Shown one piece after another: positions 12,340 through 24,805 of a DNA stretch of 64,000 nucleotides (positions within the stretch are counted from its first letter, which is position 1; every line of letters begins with the position of its first letter). The position numbers and the translations under genes were made by a program. The stretch lies in assembly GCA_021018995.1 (NCBI GenBank), contig CM037591.1:69591901-69655900 (forward strand). The letters run 5' to 3'. The notes under the pieces were generated by a model. The model did not search any database. It saw only the letters and a program-made list of their open reading frames with translations, and was not told the origin of the DNA. This stretch comes from Chloranthus sessilifolius. Lineage: Eukaryota; Streptophyta; Magnoliopsida; Chloranthales; Chloranthaceae.

Positions 12340-13710
12340 TACGGAAACAGAAGAGGGTATTGATCACAGATTTTTATCACACGTTCCCAAGTGGCTTCGG
12401 TGGTTGAATGATTTTGCCATTATACCAACACTAGTGAAATATGCTTGGTCCTTAGGATTTGATCCTTGCGATCCAAATTTGCATCGGTTCTTCGGTCAAA
12501 GTCAGATCGTCTAGGATCTCTATTGGCTGATAGCCCAATATGTGTGTTGGATCCTTCATGTACTTCTGTTGCATTGAAATGTGGAACATGTTGTAAAATT
12601 TTGACAATTGTGGAGGCAAAGCGATCCTATATGCCACTTTGCCGACCCAGCCCAAAATTTTGAAGGGTCCAATGGAGTGTGGACTGAGCTTTCCATGCCA
12701 TCCAAAGCGCATAATGCCCTTAGTTGGTGAAATTTTGATGAATAAGTAGTCCCCATTCTGAAAAAATCAGAGCGTTAGAATGGTAAGCAATTAATTGGAA
12801 ACATAAAACAAGATTTCAAATCAAGTTTACTTGAAACTCGACGTTTGTTCTTTTGAGACCGGCATAGCTTTTCTGCCGGTTTTGAATGACCTTTAACCTT
12901 TCACGAATAATTCGAATGGTCTCATTCATGCTCTCAATAAGTTCTAGACCTAACAGAATATGTTTTCCAACCTCTTCCCAGTTGATTGGAGATTTACATC
13001 AACGACCATAAAGTGCTTCAAATGGGTCTATCCCGATGCTCTCTTGATAACTATTGTTGTATGCGAATTTGATCAAGGGTGAATGTTTATCCCATGATCC
13101 TTGGAAATCTAGAATACAAGTCTTGAGCGTATCTTCAATCACCTGATTCACCCTTTCGGTTTGTCTGTCAATCTGAGGATGAAATATTGAGCTGAATTCC
13201 AATTTTGAGCCCATTCCTTCTTAGAAACATTGCCAGGACTGTGAGGTATATAGAGGATCGCTGTCTGACACAATGCTAGCAGGTATGTCGTACAATCTCT
13301 TTCAGGTATACTTCTGCAAGTTTGTTTGCTATATACTACGTGTTGTAGCGTAGAAAATGAGAAGATTTGGTTAATCTGTCGATGATTACCTAAATGGCTT
13401 GGTACCCTTTCTGTGTTCTCGCCAGTCCCAATATAAATCCATGAAAATATTCTCCCATTTCCATTCGGGGATTGGTAAAGGCTGTAATAGACTAGAAGGG
13501 TGTTGATGGTCGACTTTGACTTGATGACAAACCAGACATTTTATGACATATTCTGTGACTTCCTTCTTTAACCCCTTCCACCAACAACTCTTCTTAAGGT
13601 CTTGATACATCTTGGTGCTCCACTGGTGGATACCATATATAGATTTGTGAGCTTCATCTAAAATTGCGTGTTGCAGTTCGGCGTCAGCAGGTATGCACAA
13701 TCGGCCTCAG
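12340..13710 (-). pseudogene. Element F integrase with chromodomain
   Basis: On minus, the zinc-binding part is at 13700-13500 with H-x-G-I-H and CLVCHQVK. The catalytic core starts at WENIFMD near 13440 and includes HPQIDRQTERVNQ at 13170, which holds the catalytic Glu. The C-terminal module is at 12756-12452 with MFHISM, DPTHILGYQPI and LTEEPMQI. A degraded chromodomain follows at 12450-12340 (EATWE in frame). This order and wording are typical of the Tekay/Del chromovirus lineage. Several stops and frameshifts separate the pieces, and part of the core around 13400-13220 is badly eroded. Confidence 0.85.
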
Positions 13711-14191
13711 AATACTAAAGATTTGTCCTCTTTGATAGAGAAATTAGTCCGTTTTCCATCAACTACTTGTCTGATGGTCACCAGTTCTTCATCGGTCAAT
13801 TGCTGCTCGCAGATTCAAGTGAAGAGTGTTGACCGAATAATAAGGATGGCCATTAGAGCCCTAGATTCCTTTACATTAAATGTCATGTCAACCAAGGCTA
13901 AATCCTCAAGTAGATGACATTTGCGGATTCTTCTGATGAGGTGTGATAATAGGGCAGATGATTTTCGGCTCAGCGCGTCTGCTACCACATTTGCCTTTCC
14001 TGGATGGTAGTTAATAGCTCAATAATAATCTTAAGGACTTTCATCCACCTCCCCTGCCTCAAATTCAGATCCCTCTGGGTGAAAAGATACTTGAGGCTTT
14101 TGTGATCAGTGAAGATTTCAAATGTTTCACCATATAGATAGTGCCTCCATATCTTCAAAGCAATGATTATAGCTACTAGTTCAAGGTTGTG
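13711..14191 (-). pseudogene. Element F RNase H / linker portion
   Basis: On minus, downstream of the E insertion, the frame reads [17 protein letters not shown] and then [14 protein letters not shown], the known end of Ty3/gypsy RNase H leading into integrase. Broken by stops. It continues across the E insertion at 24010-24356. Confidence 0.75.
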
Positions 14192-14657
14192 TGTTAGTCA
14201 CTATTTTATACCATTTTATTCCCTTTAAACCTGGCCTTTGTCAGTACTTAGAATGTTTAATAATTGCTTTTAATGTTGTTTGGCAGTAAGGAAGTAATTG
14301 CAACCTTAGTGCAATTTTTTAGTTAGAAGTGTCAATCAGAGGAGGTTTGGAATTAATCAACAGCTACAAGAGAGAAATGAAAGGAGTGGTGCTATGGCTT
14401 GTTGCTAAGAATAAAAAAAATAGTAGCTGATTGTGTGTCTGAGATAAAAAGAATTTGCAGCTATATGCACAGTTGGGCATCTCAGTTAAAGCTTCAGCCT
14501 CATACAGCCATGTGGTTCGGCCAAACAAACAGTGGCATGATCTTGGACTTGATGAGCTATAGCAGCCATCACATTGAGCCACAACAACAAGCATTTTCAG
14601 CAACTGATGCACCTACACTTCAACTCCCAAAAGGGGTTTAGCTACCGCATTTCAGAA

Positions 14658-15378
14658 CCTGTCGATTTAGAGAATGGCTCTTGCATAATTTCAGCTATCC
14701 TTTTGAAGTGAACAAAACAGCCAAGCAACCTGCCAAGTTAGAGCTTTTATCTTCACAAGTTGCAGCTACAGATCAGTTGTATTTGTCCTGCTACCATTAA
14801 ACCTCTCGGATTAATGCTGAAACAGAAATGCGCAAGTCAAGAGGATCACTTTGCAGCTCCAGCCATCTTATCAGCACTCATCTATAGTAGCATATCTGTC
14901 GAGTTGCACCATCAAACCAGCCAACATCCCCTGTCGAAGCAGCACTCGAGCAGTGCTGCAATGAATGGACGAGGACCTGAACGTATCGAGTGGTTCATTT
15001 GGCTGGAAATCCAACCTATCGAAGAGACCACACTCCAAACCTTGATCCTGTCGATTGGTTCAGCTCCCAAGCTCATCCTATCGAATGGATTAATGAATCT
15101 CTAGCCAACCTGTCGAAGGGAAGGTGCTGACCTTCAACACCTATCGAGCAGATGAGGACTCTTATTTAACCTGTCGACACCTTCAAGCTATAGCTTCAGC
15201 AACCTGTCGAGATTCACTCTGAACCTCTCGACACCTTACCTGTAGTTGCTGTCCTTTAAGTCTTCAACTTCCAACATCCTGACAGCAGCTCACATCTTCA
15301 GCGAACCCATCGAATAGACCCTTTGCACCTTCCCATCCTCTCAAAATATTGCTGCAGCAATCCACATACCTCTCGAAG
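14658..15378. repeat. CCTRTCGA site cluster in the E 5' LTR
   Basis: At least fifteen copies of CCTGTCGA, CCTATCGA or CCTCTCGA in about 720 bp, for example at 14658, 14930, 15011, 15045, 15078, 15107, 15140, 15170, 15202 and 15222, often about 30 bp apart and in the same orientation. The 3' LTR repeats the cluster at about 21715-22430. Confidence 0.9.
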
Positions 15379-15846
15379 CCCTCACACATCCTCTTGAGCT
15401 CATCTCTTAACTCCACGATGAGCCACCTGATGCTACTATAGTTTTGAAACTACATTAGCTACCTCTTTAGCTATAATGACCATCACAACAATCATTCAAG
15501 CAGCCACCATTTGACCTCTTCAAACTGATCCAACAGATCGAAAGTGAGAGGGCTGTTTTGATAGGGGCTGCAGCTGGAGTTATATTTTGGGGTTTCATAA
15601 GTAAAATATTCTTGGTCGGTAGGGGCAGATTTGGGAACTCCAAAGCATAAGAAAGGTCTGCACATGCAAACTGATTTTCAACTCAAATTCTTGGCAGAAA
15701 ATAAACTATTGCAATTGGGTAGAACTGAATTAAACTCTCTTCTCTCTGATTGGGCAGAGCACAAAGCACATGGATTAAGCTTAAACTGAAATCAAACTCT
15801 CTTCATTGATTGGCTGCAATGAAAAGCACTTGGATCACTGCATTTG

Positions 15847-15854
15847 TATAAATA
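15847..15854 (+). promoter_or_regulatory. TATA box of E 5' LTR
   Basis: TATAAATA followed by AGGCTCC, conserved in the 3' LTR at 22875-22882. Probable LTR promoter core, by position. Confidence 0.6.
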
Positions 15855-16955
15855 AGGCTCCTCGCTGCTATAATTTCTCAGCACGGAAACCATAGAATAG
15901 CTTTAGTTCTCCTTGACTCATTTAGGTTTACTTTTACTTTTATTTTTCCCTTTTTCTCTTCCCCCTTCTCTCCCTAATCCAGCCTATTGGATTAGATCTA
16001 GATAGTATTCCAAACCTGGTTTTTTGGCATGAAGATGTGTTGATTGATACACAGACTGAAGGTCTAAGAACAAGTTTATTGTAAGTTGTTTGATTCAATA
16101 AATTATTGGTTTTAATGTCCAATTAAATCTAAAGATCTTGTGGTTTCATTAGATGTTTGTAGGATCCATGTATTTGATAATAGCCCATTCAGTTCCTAGT
16201 AGATTTATTATTTACCATCTGATTTCCCTTGATTTAATATCCCTGTGGATGCCTGTGCTTATAACCTTGCATCCACAACATCTGTAGTGATTTTAATGTT
16301 CTAATTGAAACCTTTGATTTGGAGAAAATCCCTAGGATGATTGGTGACCATTCAAGTGGACAGATCATAGCCTTAAGGTCAATTCTAACCTCTGGTCTAG
16401 ATTGGATTCTTCTATCTTAAACCTTTGATTTGGAGGAAATCCCTAGGATGATCTATGACCATTCAAGTGGAGTGATCATACCCTTAAGATCAGTTCAAGC
16501 CTTTGGTTTAGAGTGGATTCTTCTACCTGGCACTTGAGGTTGTAGCCAAGTGAAGGACAACTGCAAATTCACATGCCTTAATCTGTTTTGCAATGAAAAC
16601 CAGTCCCAAGCTGTCTATTTCCCCCCATTTTATATTTTATTTTACTATTCATCTTCCTCAATTTTAGATTTAGTTTTATAATTATGTTTTGTAGATTAGA
16701 TCTAGTGACACCCAAAAAACTCTCTTTCTTCTTAGATTGCCAGATCTGTAGCCAGATCTGGAGGTCTACTATACTGCGTTCTAGGTTTTAGATCACTACT
16801 CCCTATGGAGCAAACTCTTACTTATTAAAACTTGCTACAAAGGACCTTGTTTCTCACAGGTCTAGGTATTTTAAGATTGCTATTTTCACCCTTTATTTTT
16901 ACTTTGTTTTAATTAGTTTTCAACACAATAATTACCACCTGAAATATCCGCAACA

Positions 16956-16980
16956 AATTTTTGGCGCCGCTGCCGAGTAG
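16956..16980 (+). promoter_or_regulatory. Primer binding site of element E
   Basis: Just after the 5' LTR, TTTTTGGCGCCGCTGCCGAG resembles the plant Athila-type primer binding site for tRNA-Asp, with some decay at the end. Confidence 0.75.
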
Positions 16981-17418
16981 TTTTGATCTAGTTAGTAGAT
17001 CTAAGTTTTTCATTTTGTAGATCTGATTTTTTTTATTTTTTTTTAGTTTTTATTGCTTTCAAACTGTTTGAATAAATGCCTACTGTAGTTTTTGTATAGA
17101 AAATATGTTTTAATTTTGCAGTATGTCTGATTTTTCTAAAATTTTCATTGCCTTGTATCTATTTTGATAAATTACTGCTGTAGTTTTTGGATTTTTATAG
17201 ATCTGGAGCAGTAGCCACAAGTGGAGCTTATGGATTGCAGCTGGAGCAGCTTTGCCTGAGTTTGCTTTCCCTACTCATTTGTTTTCTTTTCAATTTTTTA
17301 AAACCAACAGTTCTGCTGTGTTTTCTATTTGTTTTTGTTCCTATTTTCTGCTATATTTTTGTTCTTTATGTGTTGCTTAAATCTACACTGCAGTGTATAT
17401 ATTTATGTGCTATTTGTA

Positions 17419-18790
17419 ATGGGTGAGCAATTAAAGACCTTGAAGGAATTCAATGCACCAGGGGCATACACATCTCCCTTTTACATTCAATTCCCTGTTG
17501 TTCAAGGGAATTATGAAATCAAATCATCCATTATTCAAATACTGCCCTCATATCATGGACTAAGTAAAGAAGACCCCTATAAGTACATTGATGAATTTGA
17601 AGGACTGTGCACCACTTTCAATATTTCAGGTTTGGGGGAGGAAGCCACCAGGCTGGGGCTCTTTCCTTTTTCACTAAAGGATCGAGCCCAAACCTGGCTT
17701 TCTATTCACCCAACCAACAGTTTATAGTCATGGAAGGATCTTCAATGTCAATTTTTGGCCAAAATTTTTCCCATATCCAAAACAAGCCAGTTGAGGAAGA
17801 GTATAATTTCCTTTGCTCAATCCCCAACTGAGGATTTTCATCAACCCTAGGAAAGATTTAAAGAGCTTTTGAAGCAATGTCCCCATCACCAAATTTCTGA
17901 ATGGCAGCTTGTTCAAAGCTTTTATCAAGGAATTGATCCCAAGAGCAAAGATTTGGTGGATGCCTTATGTGGTGGTACATACCTCCACAAGACAACTGAT
18001 GAGGCTTGGGAACTTTTTGAGGTCATAAGTGAGAATTCCATGGAGTAGGAGACCCTACCTCATGACAGTGAGACCCTTGCTAAACCGTTAAAAGAGAACA
18101 CTCCTAGGGGTAGGATGTATAAAATCAATGTGTGTACTGCCTTGGAGAGTAAGGCAGACAGTTTGGCACTTCAGTTTGATAAATTAATGAGGGTATTGAA
18201 GCCCCCAATGGTAGCACAAGTGCAGGAAGCATGTTGATATGCCAGTCCCCCATACACTCCATTCAAGACTATCCATCTGCTGGTCTTTGTCCTACTTTGG
18301 TCATCGAGAATGCCAATGCAACCGAATCCTATGGGCAGCAACAACAACAATCTGCTAGGTATCCATGGAGGAACCACCCCAATATGAGGTGGAACCAAGA
18401 GAATCACTCTCAATCCTAGCAGTAGCAGGCAATACCCCATAAATTCCAGCAGTACCCACACAATTTTCCCTCAAATCATTAGTCCCAACAGCCAACACCC
18501 CCATCTAGTGCACCCTCCTTTGAGGAACAGGTTCTATCTTCATTAAAGAACCTCAGCTCTTTAGCACAAACTATGCATTCCCACAGCCAAAGCATCAAAT
18601 AGATTGAAGACCAGCTTAGTCATCTCTCCAATGCCCTGACTAAAAGGGAAGAGGGTAGACTTGCCAGCCAACCAATCAATAATCCAAGGGGATTACACAT
18701 GATGGGTGAATCTTCTTTCCCAGAGATGGCAGATCACAAGGCTATTTTTGAACCAAAAAGAGGTGTAGAAGGCCAAGACAACATGAGTCC
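17419..18790 (+). pseudogene. Element E gag (Athila-like)
   Basis: The ATG at 17419 opens MGEQLKTLKEFNAPGAYTSP, then SSIIQILPSYHGLSKEDPYK and LGLFPFSLKDRAQTWL, the pattern of plant retrotransposon gag. A TAG at 17725-17727 stops it; the frame continues as SWKDL, FKELL and KDLVDALCGGTYLHKTT with further TAG stops near 17850 and 18046. After 18230 it becomes Gln/Asn-rich and frame-shifted, with no clear zinc knuckle. No protease, RT or integrase follows before the 3' LTR, so E depends on other elements if it ever moved. Athila affinity rests on the gag pattern and the primer site. Confidence 0.75.
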
Positions 18791-21247
18791 TTACTGCAAT
18801 TTTCATATTTAAAGCATGCTAATTTTTTATAAATCAATAAAAACAAATAAAAAAATAAAAGAAATTTAAACAGCAATAAAAATTTCTGACTTGTTTTCAT
18901 TATTGTTTGTATTCTTCAGTAGTAGTAAATAAGGGCTCTTGCTAAGCCCAACTGATCCAAAACAAATAAAAAATAGAAAATTATAAAAACATAAAATTTT
19001 TCAGATGGGCTGTTTTTCTTTGTTTTCATTCATAAACCCCCATCTAGAATTGCTGAGATCATGTTTTTAAATTTTGAGGATTCATGAAGGTTAATGAACA
19101 GTGGATCATATTTTTGCTTTGTAAATTCAATGGGGCTTCTGATTTTATCTACTTCCAAGACCTTTCACCATTAATGGGTCTCAGCTGTGTATGAATCCTA
19201 TTTTTACTGTGTGCCTCCATGCTTCATCAATTTGAAATTCATATTGATTCATACACATCCACAACACACACAACAACACAGAGGGGAACTTCCTTTATCA
19301 TATCTGACTCTTAGAATTTTCTGTTTTAGGACTTTTAGTTTAAATATTATTTTTTGTTTGTTGATTTTTCTTTCTTAGGATAATGTGTATACTATTTTTA
19401 CTGTTTGTCTACATTTTTGTAGGTTTGTATTCAGTTTTTGAGTTTGGTTTTACTGTTTTTGTATCTAAATTTCTGTTTTTATAGGAATTTTACTGCATTT
19501 ATATAGCATTTCTGTTATTTTTCTGTCCATATATTCAGTTTATAGCTTTATTTTTTCTTTTACTGCATATAGCTTTTATTTTGCTAATTCATTTTCTGTT
19601 TTGTTTTGCCCTGCTGCCCTTAGTTACTCGCTGTGTAAACATTGAGGACAATGTTCATCTTAGGTTTGGGGGTATGGCAGGTGTGCCGATGGAATAGTTA
19701 ATGCTAGTGCAGCTATGTTGAATAAATTTTTTGAAAATAAGGTGATTTCCCACATGATTTTTTTGAAAAAGAGGAAATTAAAAACTTTTTGAAACTGAAA
19801 TGGGTTTTAGTTCTAACACTTTCATGAAGCAAATGTCAAGAATTTTTCAAAAATTGATGCTTAGTGAACTTCAAAAGAGAGAAAATTGTGAGGATATCAC
19901 CCAGGAATTTGATGGAGGACCATACCCAGTGAGATTTGGGCCTGAAAAATTTTCTTTGAAGAGTGTTTTGGCAATTTTTCAGCTCTAAGGACTGATTGAA
20001 CCTATTCTTGCTCACTAGAAGTTAAGCAAATCCAAGTTAAAATAAATTGATAGCAATCATGACATTGAGGACATAATGTTAGGCCATTCTTTGGATAGTT
20101 TAAACTTAAAAATCCTTACCCTTTAAACTGCCCTTGATACACACCATTTGAGCCTTAAAAATCCAAGTTTTTCTTTGATAAAAACTAGAAAATTTGAACC
20201 CAAAACTCAGTGGCCTGATGCAACCTAACCCTCATCCAGAGATTTTAGAAGGTAAAGGTGAGGGAATTGAAGAAAGTAGAGCTGGTTTGACACTTGGTTG
20301 AAAGAAAAGAAAACACATTTGTTGGCAGTTGTGGCATTCCAGCCCATAAAAGAAAAAATTGAGAAAAATATAAAAGAAAAATCATACAAAAAGAAGGAGA
20401 AAAACAGAAAAGCAAAATAAAAGAATGACAAAGAGAAGTCATTTTATTGAAAAATTGAAAAGAAGATTAGGAACTGATCACTTCAAATCTGAAAATTCAA
20501 GAAGTAGATGGAATAATGCTGAAATGACGATTGTGAAGTTACAAATCACCTCCTTACCTTACTGATTTCTCAAATTTTGAATCCCATCCTACCTTTTATT
20601 CTTTATAAGCCTCACCCATAAGCCACATTACAACCCAATAAAAAGACCCTACTTATTTGAAATGGATTGAGCTATCATGTGGAGATAAGGATTTGTGTAA
20701 TCTATGGGGAAAATAGTTAGAAAATTTTAGAAATTAGAATAATACCTATGCTCATGCTTGCAGTCCTATTTGAGGGCTGTAACTACTATTGAGCTGTGTG
20801 AAATGATGCACCCTTCTATTTTTATTGTGAGTGACAGCCCTGGTAAGACTTGGGTTTGAAATTGAATTTGTTGGGGGCATTATCCAAATAGAATTCTCAA
20901 TTTGACAGTAAGCTCTACATTAATTTTCATACACAATGCCTTTGCATGAATTGATTGATGGTGAAGGATTTACAGCAGAATTTCAGTTTTAAACTGCTAT
21001 TTTTCTTCTGAGAATCCTCTAAAAATTGAATGGGTAAGTTGCAAAATGAATTTTATTTTATTTAATTTGTGGGTACCTTCACTAAAAACCTTCAGGAGAC
21101 TCCACTCCTCCACTAGGGATCACCTAAGGGGCTTGTGCATGTGCCAAATGCACCCGTGTTCCCTACGAAAGTGGTATTTAGTTTTGTAGGTTAGCTGTTT
21201 AAAATTTCACTTTGCTCGAGGACTAGCAAAGGTTAGGTTTGGGGGTG
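18791..21247 (+). mobile_element. Element E non-coding internal region and polypurine tract
   Basis: AT-rich, no coding signal. Homologous to element H's internal region on the opposite strand: ATGTTCATCTTAGGTTTGGG near 19650 recurs (reverse) near 27590, and AAATAAGGGCTCTTG near 18926 recurs near 28540. It ends with the polypurine tract GGTTTGGGGG at 21236-21245, before the 3' LTR. Confidence 0.8.
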
Positions 21248-24009
21248 TGTTAGTCACTGTTTTATACCATTTTATATCCTTTAAACCTGGCCTTTCTCAA
21301 TACTTAGAGTGTTTAATAATTGCTTTTAATGTTGTTTTGCAGTAAGGAAGTAATTGCAACCTTAGTGTAGTTTTTTAGTTAGAAGTGTCAATTAGAGGAG
21401 GTTTGGAATTAATCAATAGCTGAGAGAGAGAAATGAAAGGAGTGGTGTTATGGCTTGTTGCTAAGAATAAAAAAAATAGCATCTGATTGTGTGTTTGAGA
21501 TAAAAAGAATCTGCAACTATGTGCACAGTTAGGTATCTCAGTTAAAGCTTCAGCCTTATACAGCCATGTGGTTCGGCCAAACAAATAGCGGTATGATCTT
21601 AGACCTGATGAGCTATAGCAGCCATCACATTAAGCCACAATAGCAAGCATTTTCAGCAACTAATGCACCTGCATTTCAACTACTAAAAGGGGTTTAGCAG
21701 CTGCATTTCAGAACCTGTCGATTTGGAGAATGACTTTTGCACAATTTTAGCTATCCTTTCGAAGTGAACAAAATAGCCAAGCAACTTGCCAAGTTAGAGC
21801 TTTTATCTTCACAAGTTGCAGCTACAGATCTGTTGTATTTAGCCTGCTACCATTAAACCTCTCGGATTAATGCTGAAACAGAAATGCGCAAGTCAAGAGG
21901 ATCACTTTGCAGCTCCAGCCATCTTATCAGCACTCATCTATAGTAGCATATCTGTCGAGTTGCACCATCAAACCAGCCAACATCCCCTGTTGAAGTAGCA
22001 CTCGAGCAGTGCTGCAATGAATGGAAGAGGACCTGAACGTATCGAGTGATTCATTTGGCTGGAAATCCAACCTATCGAAGAGAACACAATCCAAACCTTG
22101 ATCCTGTCGATTGGTTCATCTCCCAAGCTCATCCTATCGAATGGATTAATGAATCTCTAGCCAACCTATCGAAGGGAAGGTGCTGAACTTCAACACCTAT
22201 CGAGCAGATGAGGACTCTTCTATAACTTGCCGACACCTTCAAGCTATAGCTTTAGCAACCTGTCGAGATTCACTCTAAACTCTCGACACCTTACCTGTAG
22301 TTGTTGTCCTTTAAGTCTTCAACTTCCAACATGTCAACAGCAGCTCACATCTTCAGCTAACCCATCGAATAGACCCTCTACACCTTCCCATCCTCTCAAA
22401 ATATTGTTGCACCAATCCACATACCTCTCGAAGCCCTCACTCATCCTCTTGAGCTCATCTCTTAACTCCACGAAGAGCCACCTGATGCTGCTATAGTTCT
22501 GAAACTACATCAGCTACCTCTTGAGCTGTAATGACCATCACACCAATCAATCAAGCAACCACCATTTGACCTCTTCAAATTGAACCAACAGATCCAAAGT
22601 GAGAGGGCTGTTTTGATAAGGGCTGCAGCTGGAGTTATATTTTTGGGTGGGTTTCATATGTAAAATATTCTTGGTCGACAGGGGAAGATTTGGGAACTCA
22701 GAAGCACATGCAAACTGATTTTCAACTCAAATTCTTGGCGGAAAACAAACTATTGCAGTTGGGTAGAACTAAATTAAACCCTCTTCTCTCTGATTGGGTA
22801 GAGCACTAAGCACATGAAATCAAACTCTCTTCTCTGATTGGCTACAATCCAAAGCACTTGGATCACAACATTTGTATAAATAAGGCTCCTTGTTGCTGTA
22901 ATTTCTCAGCAAGGAAACCATAGAATAGCTTTAGTTCTCCTTGACTCATTTAGGTTTAGTTTTAATTTCATTTTTCCCTTTTTCTCTTCCCCCTTCTCTC
23001 CCTAATCCAACCTGTTGGATTAGATCTAGATAGCAGTCCAGATCTTGTTTGTAATTGTAATTTGGCATGAGGATGTGTGGATTGATGCATAGACTACATA
23101 TATGAGAACAAGCTCATTGTAAGTTGTTTGATTCAATAAATTATTGATTTTAATGCCTAATTAAATTTAAATATCTTGTGATTTCATTCGATGTCTATAG
23201 GATCTATGTATTTGGGAATAGCCCATTCAGTTTCTAGTAGATCTATTGCTTACCATTTGATTTCTCTTGGTTTAATATCCCTGTGGATGCCTGAGCTTAT
23301 AGCCTTGCATCCACAACATCTATAGTGATTTTCATATTCTAATTGAAACCGTTGATTTGGAGGAAATTTCTAGGATGTTCTATGACCATTCAAGTGGATA
23401 GATCATAGCCTTAAGATCAATTCAAACCTTTGGTCTATATTGGATTCTTCTACCTTAAACCTTTGATTTGGAGGAAATCCTTAGGATGATCTGTGACCAT
23501 TCAAGTGGACAGTTCATACCCTTAAGATCAGTTCAAGCCTTTGGTTTAGAGTGGATTCTTCTACCTGGCACTTGAGCTTGTAGCCAAGAGAAGGACAACT
23601 ACAAATTCACATGCCTTGGTCTGTTTTGCAATGAAAACCAGTCCCTAGCTATCTATTTCCCCCCATTTTATATTTTATTTTATCATCCATTTTCCTCAAT
23701 CCTTTAGATTTAGTTTTATAATTCTATTTTATAGATTAGATCTAGTGATACCAAAAAAACTCTCTTTCTTCTTAGATTAGGCTAGAATTGTTAGATCTGT
23801 AGCCAAATCTGGAGGTCTACTATACTACCTTCTAGGTTTTAGATTACTACTCCCAGTGGGGCAAACTCTTACTTATTAAAACTTGCTACAAAAGACCCTG
23901 TATCTCGCAGGTTTAGTTATTTTAGGATTGCTGTTTTCACCCTCTGTTTTTACTTTGTTTTTAATTAGTTTTCAACACACAATAATCAGCACCTGAAATA
24001 TTCGCAACA
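21248..24009 (+). mobile_element. 3' LTR of element E
   Basis: Direct repeat of 14192-16955, same TGTTAG start and CGCAACA end. TATA box at 22875-22882. Contains the CCTRTCGA cluster at 21715-22430. Small indels relative to the 5' copy. Confidence 0.92.
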
Positions 24010-24356
24010 GTCGTTTGTTGGGTAGTTCTTCTCATGATCTTTCAAATGACATGAACCATTGGCAATGCATTTATCATTCTGATTTAGCACACAGCCTAGC
24101 CCACTATGTGATGCATCACTGAAAACTACAATTCTCCCACTACCTAATGGAAGAGTGAGTACTGGCGGGATGGTTAACCTTCTCTTGAGCTCCTGAAAGC
24201 TCTATTCACATGACTTAGTCTACTCAAATTTTGTATTCTTTCTAGTGAGTTCTGTTAGTGGTCCTGCAATATTGGAGAATCCTTCCATGAATCTCCTGTT
24301 GTAACCAGCTAATCCCAGAAAGCTATAAATTTCGATTATGGTTTTGGGTTTCTCCC
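24010..24356 (-). pseudogene. Element F reverse transcriptase tail / RNase H start
   Basis: On minus the frame reads RRFMEGFSNIAGPLTELTRK, then FQELKRRL, PVLTLPLGSGRIVVFSDASH and GLGCVLNQ. This is the RT-to-RNase H junction of Ty3/gypsy and joins 14191 across element E. It is cut at 24357 by a D LTR; the RT core, protease, gag and 5' LTR of F are not in the window. Confidence 0.8.
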
Positions 24357-24794
24357 TGATCAGTCACATAATTTACCATTTTATTACCCTGAACTTAGTG
24401 ATGATAGGACTTAGTTTGTTACTAACAACTTAACGATGTGTAGATATTATGGAAAAATAGTAAAAGAGAGCCTAAGTGTTAATATTCATCAAAATGAACT
24501 CAAAAGGCAATAGGAAAGACAATTGAGTGAAAAAGATGTTTTCTGCCAACTAAAAGCCAGAAAATCATAATTTACGATTCTGCAAAAGCGAAAATTCATA
24601 ATCTAAAGAATCGTCAACTATGAGGAAGCTATGACAGATAGAAAATCGTGATTAACAATTTCCTAAGAAGAGAGACAGAAATGATAAATTGTGATTAACG
24701 ATTTTCCAGAAAAGAAGCTTTCCTACTATTTCTTTTGCTACTGATCACATGAGAACTATCACTGCCACGAACAAAATTGGAAGATGCAACACTC
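24357..24794 (+). mobile_element. D2: 5' part of a family D LTR
   Basis: Starts TGATCAGTCACATAAT and follows the D3 LTR (38474 onward) for about 440 bp, including AGTAAAAGAGAGCCTAAGTG. Palindrome variants at 24563-24579, 24642-24661 and 24686-24705. It breaks off at the H junction. Confidence 0.8.
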
Positions 24795-24805
24795 CCCAGA
24801 AGATG

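Larger units (their letters stand above)
14192..16955 (+). mobile_element. 5' LTR of element E
   Basis: Starts TGTTAGTCACT and ends ATATCCGCAACA; matched over its full length by 21248-24009. About 2.76 kb. A TATA box (TATAAATA) lies at 15847-15854. By eye, sampled stretches differ from the 3' LTR by a few percent, mostly C/T and G/A changes. Element E interrupts F; the flanking bases GTTGT (left) and GTCGT (right) look like an imperfect target duplication, with one base of uncertainty at the start. Confidence 0.92.

Noticed and set aside
16300-16560. Possible host gene in the repeated block with CCTTTGATTTGGAGGAAATC
   Set aside because: The block lies inside the E LTR, is repeated at 23340-23580, and has no open frame.
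17187-17426. Hydrophobic plus-strand ORF as a membrane protein
   Set aside because: T-rich leader sequence of element E ahead of gag; Leu/Phe/Cys composition reflects T-richness.
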